Assembly: GCA_949358305.1 (NCBI GenBank)
Contig: OX442318.1
Span: 16,040,517 to 16,104,516 of the forward strand
Length of the DNA stretch: 64,000 nt
Source of the DNA: Strigamia acuminata
Taxonomy: Eukaryota > Arthropoda > Chilopoda > Geophilomorpha > Linotaeniidae
Direction: 5' to 3'
The translations under genes and the position numbers were made by a program. The notes below the pieces were generated by a model that was not told the DNA's origin, ran no database searches, and saw nothing but the letters and a program-made list of their open reading frames with translations. Below are positions 46,211 through 55,007 of the stretch, one piece after another. How positions within the stretch are numbered: position 1 is the first letter of the stretch; each line of letters opens with the position of its first letter.

Positions 46211-47098
46211 ATGGCGACCTACGAAAAGGACGGCGATTATCGGGATTATCGAAACATTAGAAAACTCGATGGTGACAATTATGAGTCCTGGTCAGTCCAG
46301 GTGAGATTAATTCTCCTACAGCAGGGAGTCTGGAGCCACGTTAAGGGCACGGAGCCAAGTTTGCCTTCGACCGCCTCCGCGAAGGAGAAGCGCGAGTATG
46401 AGACACGAGAAGCGAGGGCAATATCAACGCTTTGCCTTACGTGCAACGAGGCACAACAATCTGTGGCGGTTGCCCACGATACGGCACAAGAGATATGGGA
46501 AGCCCTAAAAGCCGCCTACCAACCGACCACTAGGGCAAGGAAAAACCGGCTCCGACGTGAATTTTTACAAATGAAATTGCAAGAAAGGGAGCAAATGGTC
46601 GTGTTTACCACCCGGGTGGATCGGAAGGCGGGTGACCTGAAAAATGTGAATGTGACCATGTCTGGAGAGGACATTGCATTCCAGTATATGGACTTCCTCC
46701 CTCAGACATATGAGGGAGTGAAACAAGTTATGTATCACTGGTCAGATACTGAATTCACCCAGTCCAACGTCAAAGACCGACTCCTCGGAGAGTACAACCG
46801 ATTGAACGAACAGCACGAGGAATATGGTGCGCCGACAGCAGAATCGGGAGATAATTCGGGTGCATTCTTTAGCCGAGGACGTTGGCAGCGGGGGCGCTCG
46901 ACCCCAACAACCCAAACAGACTATACGTGTTATAATTGTGGTGGAAAATACCACTTTGCAAGGGACTGCAAAAAGCCAAAGCAAGGGGGAAATGACCCGA
47001 CACGTGGAACTTTTGCACCGATGGCGCGCCGACAAGGACGCGCGGGTGCACGTTCTAGAGGAACCGGCTGTTGGACTTTGGAACCGCTTTTCACCTAA
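46211..47098 (+). CDS. gag: Copia element 2 Gag, 5' part of interrupted gag-pol
   Basis: Starts at the ATG at 46211 (MATYEKDGDYRD...). Residues about 15-215 form the UBN2-type Gag domain of copia elements, followed by a CCHC zinc knuckle at 240-253 (CYNC...H...C) that binds RNA. Element sequence ends after residue 286 at 47068; the frame then runs ten codons into the nested LTR and stops at 47098. Gag itself is essentially complete, but the link to protease is lost, so only a truncated product could be made. The uninterrupted version is in element 3. Confidence 0.9.
   Translation: MATYEKDGDYRDYRNIRKLDGDNYESWSVQVRLILLQQGVWSHVKGTEPSLPSTASAKEKREYETREARAISTLCLTCNEAQQSVAVAHDTAQEIWEALKAAYQPTTRARKNRLRREFLQMKLQEREQMVVFTTRVDRKAGDLKNVNVTMSGEDIAFQYMDFLPQTYEGVKQVMYHWSDTEFTQSNVKDRLLGEYNRLNEQHEEYGAPTAESGDNSGAFFSRGRWQRGRSTPTTQTDYTCYNCGGKYHFARDCKKPKQGGNDPTRGTFAPMARRQGRAGARSRGTGCWTLEPLFT
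47064..47068. repeat. Target-site duplication of the nested element, left
   Basis: ccggc, repeated at 49712-49716. Confidence 0.93.
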
Positions 47099-47145
47099 TT
47101 AAATCGTTTTTCGATGTGAAATGGCTTTAAAATGTTTATTTTATC
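47069..47145 (+). repeat. Remnant of nested 5' LTR (77 bp)
   Basis: Identical to the first 77 bp of the 3' LTR (49155-49231). Homology stops exactly at ...ttttatc, where pol sequence begins. Confidence 0.93.
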
Positions 47146-49108
47146 GCAGCTGCGACGTTCGATCTCTTACCCAACTCTTCCATGTCTTGACGATACCACG
47201 GCGATGTCTGTACAGGGTTCTGACTTTGACGACGACCTTCTTGACGAAGCGGCCGCCTTGCCTATTCCCGCTCCGGGTACGCCTAATTTGGCCCCTTTAC
47301 GTGCTCTTCATTGCCCTTGGAGTTTCATTGGCGGCGTTTCGCCCTTCAGCGGATGGAGGAGAGAGGAACATCTCCGGAAAGATCAAATCCCGGGAAAGAT
47401 CAAGGTCGACGTTTATTATTATCCGGAACACGGTGTCCGCTTGCGGTCGCAGAACGATATCGCCGCTTATTGTTTCGCACATCGGCTACCGTATGACGAG
47501 TCTATTTTCTTTTTTGGCAATTTGGAACACCACATGCCCTATGTTCCACCATCGCCTCATCGTGTCTTCATGTGTTTTCGGGAACCGGCCACATATGCCG
47601 AAGCAGTTAAATTGCCCGAAGCACCGAAATGGACCGAAGCAATCGACGAGGAGCTTTCTACTTTCAAGAAGCGCGAGGTTTACAAAGAGGTTCCGCGTCC
47701 ACCGGATAAGACAGTCCTAGGTTGCAAGTGGATTTTCAAGTTAAAATCGGACGCCACCGGGACAATTCATCGATACCGTGCCCGACTTGTCGCACAAGGT
47801 TTCCGCCAAACAATGGGCGTTGATTTCGATGAAGTTTTTAGTCCGGTAGTTAACTTCGTGCTCATCCGATTTTTCTTCTGTCTTCTAGTCGTCTTGTTGG
47901 GATGGAGGGATACTCATCTCGACGTAAAATGTGCCTACCTCTACGGCGACCTCGACCACGAAATCTACATGCGGATTCCCGCCGGTGCCACATGCTCCTC
48001 GCCCGACAACGTCTGGTTGTTGACCAAGTCGCTTTACGGTCTTCATCAGTCGGGGCGCATGTGGTACCAAAAGCTCGATGAAACGTTAACCGGACTCGGA
48101 TTCCAGAAATTTCCGGCTTGTAATTGCGTTTACGCATTTGGACATTCGGCCATCATGTTAGTTTACGTTGACGACATCGTTTTATTTTACGCGTCGGAGA
48201 ACATCCGAGACCGTATTCTTGCATTGATCACGAGCAAGTTCGAAATCGTCAACCTCGGCCCGATAACCAAGTTGCTCGGAGTGGAATTCGAGCGTCGTGA
48301 CGGGAAAGTCTTCATGACTCAACGCAATTACATCGATAAACTCCTCAAAAAGTTTAATGTTTCGTCCGATGCACTCATTAAAGTGCCTGTCACACCGGGA
48401 ACCACGCTCGTGAAAGGCTCGTTGGACAATCTCCCGGATTTCCCGTATCGGTCGCTCATCGGATCATTACTTTTTCTCGCTTCTCGCACTCGTCCCGATA
48501 TCTTATACTCGGTCATCGCTCTCTCGCAGTACAACAACTGCTACGACCAAAGCCACATTAAGTGTTTGCTTCAAGTTCTTCGATATGTGGCCAATACGAG
48601 TGATTATTCCATCGAACTTTCGAAATGCGATTCGAGTCAACTGTGGGGTTGCACAGACGCCTCTTGGGCCTCCGACATCGCTACATCGAGATCATTCGGC
48701 GGATACATTGTCTACATCGGAAGTGTGCCCATTGGCTGGAGCTGCAAAAAACAGACCAGTGTTGCTTGCTCCACCATGGAAGCCGAGTTTGTGGCATTAG
48801 TCGAAATCGTCAAGGAATTATACTGGTTGGACAGTATTTATCAAGTATTTCCGCCTTTACGTCGATTATCGAAACCGATCATATTTTCCGATGCCCTCGC
48901 CTCGATTCAGTTCACGAACAACGACATCGAGAACTCGAAAACGAAACATATTCGAGTGAAGTTTCACTGGCTTCGTGAGTGGCATATTGCCGGTTGTTTC
49001 GAACTCCGCAAGATTCCGGGTGAGATAAATGTATCCGACATTTTCACCAAGTGGCTCAGTTCAGAGCGTCTTCGAAATTTATTATCCCGGATTTTCGTCT
49101 CGAAGTAG
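47132..49108 (+). CDS. pol: Nested element RT-RNase H frame (658 aa)
   Basis: The open frame begins at an ATG inside the LTR remnant, so its first five codons are LTR-derived; the original N-terminal part of the polyprotein is deleted. It contains the copia-type RT_Rvt2 domain, about residues 175-420, with WIF..., DVKCAYLYGD, LYGLHQSGR and YVDD at 345-348. The RNase H domain follows, with D509, E550 and D587. It ends in KHI...HFHWLRE-type and DIFTKW motifs usual for copia C-termini. There are no stops in 658 codons, so deletion was recent or came with mobilisation by a helper. Product function alone is doubtful without integrase and protease. Confidence 0.9.
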   Translation: MFILSQLRRSISYPTLPCLDDTTAMSVQGSDFDDDLLDEAAALPIPAPGTPNLAPLRALHCPWSFIGGVSPFSGWRREEHLRKDQIPGKIKVDVYYYPEHGVRLRSQNDIAAYCFAHRLPYDESIFFFGNLEHHMPYVPPSPHRVFMCFREPATYAEAVKLPEAPKWTEAIDEELSTFKKREVYKEVPRPPDKTVLGCKWIFKLKSDATGTIHRYRARLVAQGFRQTMGVDFDEVFSPVVNFVLIRFFFCLLVVLLGWRDTHLDVKCAYLYGDLDHEIYMRIPAGATCSSPDNVWLLTKSLYGLHQSGRMWYQKLDETLTGLGFQKFPACNCVYAFGHSAIMLVYVDDIVLFYASENIRDRILALITSKFEIVNLGPITKLLGVEFERRDGKVFMTQRNYIDKLLKKFNVSSDALIKVPVTPGTTLVKGSLDNLPDFPYRSLIGSLLFLASRTRPDILYSVIALSQYNNCYDQSHIKCLLQVLRYVANTSDYSIELSKCDSSQLWGCTDASWASDIATSRSFGGYIVYIGSVPIGWSCKKQTSVACSTMEAEFVALVEIVKELYWLDSIYQVFPPLRRLSKPIIFSDALASIQFTNNDIENSKTKHIRVKFHWLREWHIAGCFELRKIPGEINVSDIFTKWLSSERLRNLLSRIFVSK

Positions 49109-49141
49109 CTTTTTCGATCATTCAACACCAACATTTTACAT

Positions 49142-49154
49142 CGAAGGAGGGAAT
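49142..49154 (+). other. Polypurine tract of the nested element
   Basis: cgaaggagggaat, directly before the 3' LTR. Confidence 0.7.
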
Positions 49155-49711
49155 TGTTGGACTTTGGAACCGCTTTTCACCTAATTAAATCGTTTTTCGA
49201 TGTGAAATGGCTTTAAAATGTTTATTTTATCATTTATCGGTAATTGTTTCCATTTTCCTGGGTTATTCAGTGTTTATTTAGTGTTTTCATGCTTGTTTGT
49301 AAAGAGAATGCATGATACCGGGTTAAATGTACTCAATACATTAGGTTTCATGCATCCTCTATCTTGTTCTTATGTTTTTCATTATTATTGTTTATAATAT
49401 CGGCCACCAGATGTCTCTGGCACATTGCAAATGGCCGCGCACACAGCCAGTGTGTTTCTCTATGTTTTCCAATGGTTTTTGGATCAATTATGTAAGTTTT
49501 CTCGAATTAAAGTGTATTTTGTTAATTATCAGTATTAGTTTATGTGCCACACGTCTTTATAAGTGTGGTACACGCGTTTTCTGGCCCAATACAGACCCGA
49601 ACTCGCGTTTACGCATCACGGCAATTTTTCCAGCTCATGCATTGCCGTGAGCACGTTATTTTCACGCTTCCAGCACGATTTATCGTGCATTTATTGCGCA
49701 CCAGTGCTACA
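49155..49711 (+). repeat. 3' LTR of the nested element
   Basis: 557 bp, TGTTGG...GCTACA. The left end is fixed by the 77-bp match to the 5' remnant and the right end by the TSD ccggc. It has no coding content. Confidence 0.9.
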
Positions 49712-49716
49712 CCGGC
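49712..49716. repeat. Target-site duplication of the nested element, right
   Basis: ccggc, matching 47064-47068. Confidence 0.93.
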
Positions 49717-52700
49717 GCAGGTTCAAATCAAGCATTTTTGGACGAACCGTTGTCTTTCTACTCGGCAGTACATGCCATACAGCAAATGGATTTTCCTGTG
49801 ATCTCATTGGCATCACAGAAAGCGCCGGAAAGAGATCCCGCCTGGTACATTGATACGGGCGCAACAGACCATTTCTCATACAACTATGAATGTTTCACGA
49901 ATTTTAAACCCCTCGAGAATTTTAGTGTGCAATTAGGAGAGGGGAGTTCTGAGATTAGTGGTATGGGCGAAATTACCTTAATAGCAAATTATGGCGGGGG
50001 TGGACGCGAAATTACACTTAAAAACGTGTATTACGCGCCAAAATTTCGAAAAAACCTAATTTCACTCGGTCGTACAGACGAGGCAGGTCTGAAAACATTC
50101 ATAGCTGATGGGAAATTAACAATGTTCGAATCAACGATGGACAAACCGATGTTAACTGCAAAGAGATTGTCGAACAGGATGTATCAAGTGAATTGTGCAA
50201 TTGAAACTCAGAATGTGAACGCATCCGTATTGCCTATGCAAGGGAATACGGATGTCGTGGCGAGTAAATCGCCTGAAGTTGTTAAAGTGCCATTAACCAT
50301 GAATTGTTATAAGAAAGCTTTATTAACCCCAATTCGTAAGCCGGAGAAATCCGCAAATGCTGTTGTGAATCCGAGTAGCGTGCTAGTAAAGCAGGGAAGC
50401 GCTGCAAATGCGACTAAAACTCAACCAATTAAGAAAGTTGAACCAACTAAAGAGGAAGTTGATGCAAAAGTAGTTAATGAGTTGGGGAACGGGGAAAGGA
50501 ATGGCAAACCCGATAAAGCAGTACCGATGGATTATTGGCACGCCCGTATGGGGCATTTACACGTGAAAGGAATTGTTGACATGGAAAAGTCAACCGATAT
50601 TTATGGAATCAAATTGTCAGACAGGGAAATGAACACTTGTGATTCGTGTGCACAGGCGAAGAGCACACGAGCAAGTTTTGCACCAATAGGGGATATCAGG
50701 TCAAAAGGGGTTCTGGACTTAATACATATGGACACCTGGGGCCATTCTTCAACGAAATCGATAGGAGGGGCAAGATATTTCCTATTATTGGTCGATGACT
50801 ATTCCAGATTTATGTGGATAGTAACGATGAAAACGAAGGATGAAGTGCTAGGCCATTTTAAGACATGGCAATTACAATTAGAGTGTGCGACGTCACGTAA
50901 AGTGAAAGCGATCAGAACGGATAATGGGGGTGAATTCGTCTCAGCAGCTTGGGCAAAACATGCGAGTGATTCGGGAATTAAATGTGAACGCACAACCCCC
51001 TACTCCCCAGAAATGAATTCTGTAGCTGAGAGAGGGAACAGAACCATAGTTGAAGGAATTAGAGCGATGATGGCAGACACTGGATTACCAAAGCGACTAT
51101 GGGCAGAATTGGCCCACACAATAGTGTACTTGAAAAATCGTTTCCCTCACTCAACCTTAGGAGGCAAGACACCATATAACGTGTTTTTCAACCGAAAAAT
51201 GTCTGTTAGGCACCTAAAATGTATAGGCTCGAAAGCTTATGTGCATATCCCCGCACAGACAAGAAAAGATAAATTGGACAAACGAGCATGGGTTGGAGCC
51301 CTTGTGGGGTACGCACAAAGTACACGAGGTTATCGAGTTTGGGACCCAAAAACGAATAAGGTTTATGGGGTTAAACATGTGAAAATTGACGAAAATACTT
51401 ATTGGAATGAGGGGGACACAGGAGTTCAAAATGTGAACAAAATGTTCGATTATATAAATCTCCCCACTCAAGAAGAAGAATCAGATGACGACGTGGTTCC
51501 TCAAGCTACAGTACCTGCGCCTACGGTACCTACACATCAAATGGTCTTACGTCAGCGACCACCAGTACCCTTACCCACGACCCCCAAATTAGTGCAAAAA
51601 GCATATGGCATGAGAATGCCCCTCGAGGAACAAGGAGCTGTCGGGGGTATTGAGTTAGAGGGGGATGTGACAGAATTAGATTTATCAAAATTGGAATTGG
51701 ATTCAGGGGATGAACCTTTTGAGGATACTGTTGCCGAACAAGCAAATACAACCGACGAGCCTGAAGAATTACTGAAATTGAACATGCAAGAATGGCAAAG
51801 ATTTGCAAAAGTCCGTGCAAGGGGGAAAACCGCCGGAAAAGTGGATGTTTATTACATGACACCTTCACAAGACCGTTGTCGGGGTCGCACTGATGTAATG
51901 CGATGGTGTGAAGAAGAAGGTTTTCAATACGAAGAGGAGTTGTTTGATTTCAAACACGAACATCTGGAATTGCCTTATGCGGGTTTTTGCAGTATTGAGC
52001 CAGAGACTTATGAACAGGCTATTTCTGACAGGGATCGTTGGGATTGGTCAAAGGCCATGGACGAGGAAATTGATATATTTGACGAACGAAAAGTTTATAC
52101 CGAGGTTGACATTGCTCCCGATCAAACATTGCTTGGGAGCAAATGGATTTACAAATTGAAACGAGATCATACGGGGGCAATTAAACGTTTTCGAGCACGC
52201 CTTGTTGCACAAGGCTTTAAGCAACGACCGGATATCGACTTTAAAGAAGTCTTCTCGCCGGTTATTAATTTTGTCCTCATATTGATATTTTTCTGCACGC
52301 TGGTTGTTTTGTGTAACTGGCGCGACACGCACCTTGACGTAAAGGCAGCCTACCTTTACGGTGACTTAGATATTCCCCAGTACATGGCCATACCAAAAGG
52401 TTATCAAACCAAAACGAACAAAGGGAAATGTTGGCGCTTGGACAAAGCCCTATACGGCCTGCACCAGTCAGGCCGTATGTGGTTTGAAAAATTACATGAC
52501 AAATTAATTGACATTGGTTTTACACCATTCCCGGGCCTCAATTGTGTTTATGTCTACAAGAGAGAAGCGATTTTAATCGTTTACGTGGATGATCTCGTTC
52601 TCTTTTCAAGGGACGATTTTATTGAAAAATGTGTTCTCAAGTGGATTTCAAATGCATTTGACATCGTGAATTTGGGACCCGTAACGATGCTATTGGGAAT

Positions 52701-53541
52701 AGAGTTTGAGCGTGTTGGCAAGAACATTTTCGTGCACCAGGGCAAATATATTGACAAATTGTGTGAGAAATACAGAATTGATTATTCGCATCGTATCAAA
52801 GTTCCAGGAACCGTTGGTACGATGATCCGAAGTGTGCGTCCTGGTGAGCGAGTGGATGTGGAATTCCCCTATCGCGCGCTTGTTGGCAGTTTGCTATTCA
52901 TTGCCATGAGAACAAGACCAGACATCTTGTTCTCAGTAATTGTGTTATCACAATATAACGAGGTGCACTCTTACAAGCATGTGCAAATGCTGCTGCAAGT
53001 GCTAAAGTACTTATCTCAAACAAGGGATTTCTGCATCGATTTGGGATTATGTAAGAATACAGGCATGTCGATTTACACAGATGCCTCTCATGCCTCGGAT
53101 CTAGATCAAAGAAGAAGTTTCGGGGGGCACATCATCTACATTGGTGGGGTTCCCGTGTCCTGGGCCTGCCGCAAACAAAAGCTGACGGCGCTATCGGTGA
53201 TGGAGAGCGAGTTTATCGCCATCGTGGATGGTGTGCGGGAGGTTATCTGGTTGGAGAGATTGTTTGAAGCTGATGTCTTGCGTGATCCCCAGAGAGTTAA
53301 ACCAATTGTATATGCGGATAGCACAGCCGCAATACAATACGCGAAAAATAGAATCGAAAATAGAGCGAACAAACATATAGAGGTTCGTTTTCACTTTTTG
53401 CGAGATTGGTACACAAAGGGAACTTTTGGGATACATCATATTCCGGGCGTATCCAACGTAGCGGATATATTAACCAAATGGTTACCCTTCCCGCGATTAT
53501 CAACCCTTTGTGAGCGAATTTTTGCAGAGCGGCACAAATGA
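49717..53541 (+). CDS. pol: Copia element 2 Pol, 3' part of interrupted gag-pol
   Basis: Continues the polyprotein after the nested insertion, in the frame numbered from 46211 without the insert. Protease DTGA at 332-335; integrase zinc site H561, H566, C594, C597; integrase catalytic D625, D688, E724 (35 residues between the last two); RT YVDD at 1242-1245; RNase H D1408, E1449, D1487; stop at 53541 (full length would be 1560 aa). No internal stop. With no start codon of its own at the proper place, it is an interrupted gene. It differs from element 3 by at least one residue (G for S in the RCRxRTD segment). Confidence 0.93.
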   Translation, partial: AGSNQAFLDEPLSFYSAVHAIQQMDFPVISLASQKAPERDPAWYIDTGATDHFSYNYECFTNFKPLENFSVQLGEGSSEISGMGEITLIANYGGGGREITLKNVYYAPKFRKNLISLGRTDEAGLKTFIADGKLTMFESTMDKPMLTAKRLSNRMYQVNCAIETQNVNASVLPMQGNTDVVASKSPEVVKVPLTMNCYKKALLTPIRKPEKSANAVVNPSSVLVKQGSAANATKTQPIKKVEPTKEEVDAKVVNELGNGERNGKPDKAVPMDYWHARMGHLHVKGIVDMEKSTDIYGIKLSDREMNTCDSCAQAKSTRASFAPIGDIRSKGVLDLIHMDTWGHSSTKSIGGARYFLLLVDDYSRFMWIVTMKTKDEVLGHFKTWQLQLECATSRKVKAIRTDNGGEFVSAAWAKHASDSGIKCERTTPYSPEMNSVAERGNRTIVEGIRAMMADTGLPKRLWAELAHTIVYLKNRFPHSTLGGKTPYNVFFNRKMSVRHLKCIGSKAYVHIPAQTRKDKLDKRAWVGALVGYAQSTRGYRVWDPKTNKVYGVKHVKIDENTYWNEGDTGVQNVNKMFDYINLPTQEEESDDDVVPQATVPAPTVPTHQMVLRQRPPVPLPTTPKLVQKAYGMRMPLEEQGAVGGIELEGDVTELDLSKLELDSGDEPFEDTVAEQANTTDEPEELLKLNMQEWQRFAKVRARGKTAGKVDVYYMTPSQDRCRGRTDVMRWCEEEGFQYEEELFDFKHEHLELPYAGFCSIEPETYEQAISDRDRWDWSKAMDEEIDIFDERKVYTEVDIAPDQTLLGSKWIYKLKRDHTGAIKRFRARLVAQGFKQRPDIDFKEVFSPVINFVLILIFFCTLVVLCNWRDTHLDVKAAYLYGDLDIPQYMAIPKGYQTKTNKGKCWRLDKALYGLHQSGRMWFEKLHDKLIDIGFTPFPGLNCVYVYKREAILIVYVDDLVLFSRDDFIEKCVLKWISNAFDIVNLGPVTMLLGIEFERVGKNIFVHQGKYIDKLCEKYRIDYSHRIKVPGTVGTMIRSVRPGERVDVEFPYRALVGSLLFIAMRTRPDILFSVIVLSQYNEVHSYKHVQMLLQVLKYLSQTRDFCIDLGLCKNTGMSIYTDASHASDLDQRRSFGGHIIYIGGVPVSWACRKQKLTALSVMESEFIAIVDGVREVIWLERLFEADVLRDPQRVKPIVYADSTAAIQYAKNRIENRANKHIEVRFHFLRDWYTKGTFGIHHIPGVSNVADILTKWLPFPRLSTLCERIFAERHK

Positions 53542-53556
53542 AAAGAAAGAGGGGGA
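53541..53556 (+). other. Polypurine tract of copia element 2
   Basis: aaaagaaagaggggga lies just before the 3' LTR and overlaps the end of the stop codon. Confidence 0.8.
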
Positions 53557-53557
53557 T

Positions 53558-53858
53558 TATTGGTTTTGCAGTGAATTCTTTCGCCATTTGTGTTTTGGGT
53601 GTGCATGCCACTTCTAGATATCCGTAGATGGATATGAGTGTTTTATTTATTCTTTTGTAAAGAACAAGTTCATATCAAACAATATGGATTTGTTCTCCTT
53701 TTATTGTGTATTCGTTTTCGAGACTATCTAGCCTCGAACCATCACTGATGTTACGTTTTCCGAGAATTAAACATGGCGGTCACGCTTGGTGCTTACCGCA
53801 CAGTTCAAATCCGGCGTCGTTAATGGATTCGACACACCACTCGTTTCAGGAAACAATA
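53558..53858 (+). repeat. 3' LTR of copia element 2
   Basis: 301 bp, TATTG...CAATA, identical by eye to the 5' LTR. No divergence between the pair implies recent insertion. Confidence 0.94.
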
Positions 53859-53863
53859 AAACT
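53859..53863. repeat. Target-site duplication of copia element 2, right
   Basis: aaact, matching 44709-44713. Confidence 0.95.
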
Positions 53864-55007
53864 TGCACCGACTTTTGGCCATTTTTGGTTAAACTTCCGC
53901 ACAATTTCTGCCCGATTGGACACTGAGGTTCGGTTTCCGACCGGGTCGTTTCTTGTCCGACCCGCGGCGCGTCGCGGCGCGGCCGGAGGACGGCCCTCGT
54001 CCCCAAAAACCACACTCCGAGTCACGGGTCGCACGGCCAACAGGCCGTGACGGGCCGTAGCGGGTCGAAAACGGGCCGTTAACGGCCCGTTGACAGCCCG
54101 TTAGCGGCCCGCATGAGGTCGCACGGGCCGTCGGCGAGCCGAAGTCCGGGAACGAAGGCCGTTACGGGACCGTGACGGGACCGTCGGCGGCCCGTTAACG
54201 GCCCGTGCGAGCCGTTACGGGATCGTGACGGGACCGTCGGCGGCCCGTTAACGGCCCGTGCGAGCCGTTACGGAATCGTGACGGGACCGTCGGCGGCCCG
54301 TTAACGGCCCGTGCGGGCCGTTACGGGATCGTGACGGGACCGTCGGCGGCCCGTTAACGGCCCGTGCGACCCCATGCGGGCCGTTGACGGGCCGTTAACG
54401 GGCCGTTAACGGGCCGTTAACGGGCCGTGACGGTGTAAATCGAAAAAATCAACAACCGACAACACGTACATGAAAACGCGTACAACATTCATAGACATTA
54501 ATCTCGAATCCTGTTTTTGGTTTTACGCCGTTAACGGGCCGTTAACGGCCCGTTAACGGCCCGTTAACGGCCCGTTAACGGCCCGCATGAGGTCGTACGG
54601 GCCGTTACGGGGTCGTGACGGGACCGTCGGCGGCCCGTTAACGGCCCGTGCGGGCCGTTACGGGATAGTTACGGAACCGTCGGCGGCCCGTTAACGGCCC
54701 GTGCGAGCCGTTACGGGATCGTGACGGGACCGTCGGCGGCCCGTTAACGGCCCGTGCGAGCCGTTACGGGATTGTGACGGGACCGTCGGCGGCCCGTTAA
54801 CGGCCCGTGCGGGCCGTTTTCGACCCGTTGCGGCCGTTTTCGACCCGTTGCGGCCCGTTTTCGACCCGTTACGGTCCTTGGCCGTAACGGGCCGAAAACG
54901 GGAAAACTGAAAAAGTCGAGTGCGAGACCACGTGACCCGGAGTGTGGTTTTTGGGGACGAGGGCCGTCCTCCGACCGCGCCGTGACGCGCCGCGGGTCGG
55001 TCACCAA
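53864..55007. repeat. Monomer remainder and foldback-like GC block 9
   Basis: Resumes the monomer cut by copia element 2 and enters a GC block with the gacagcccg variant (54092) and the AT-rich box at 54437-54526. The right arm ends near 55005. Confidence 0.85.

Larger units (their letters stand above)
47069..49711 (+). mobile_element. Nested deleted copia-type element
   Basis: 2643 bp inserted in the gag-protease junction of copia element 2, with 5-bp TSD ccggc. It consists of the first 77 bp of its 5' LTR, joined directly to the central pol region, then RT-RNase H, polypurine tract and a complete 557-bp 3' LTR. The rest of the 5' LTR, primer site, leader, gag, protease and integrase are missing. 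It cannot be autonomous. The family differs from elements 1 and 2. Confidence 0.93.
44714..53858 (+). mobile_element. Copia element 2, interrupted by a nested element
   Basis: 9145 bp overall, about 6.5 kb without the nested insertion at 47069-49711. It has two identical-looking 301-bp LTRs, a tRNA-iMet primer site, a ~1.2-kb leader, one gag-pol frame (now split), a polypurine tract and a 5-bp TSD. It inserted in a satellite monomer. Copia element 3 (58517 on, minus strand) is the same family with very few differences, so both are young. Confidence 0.95.
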
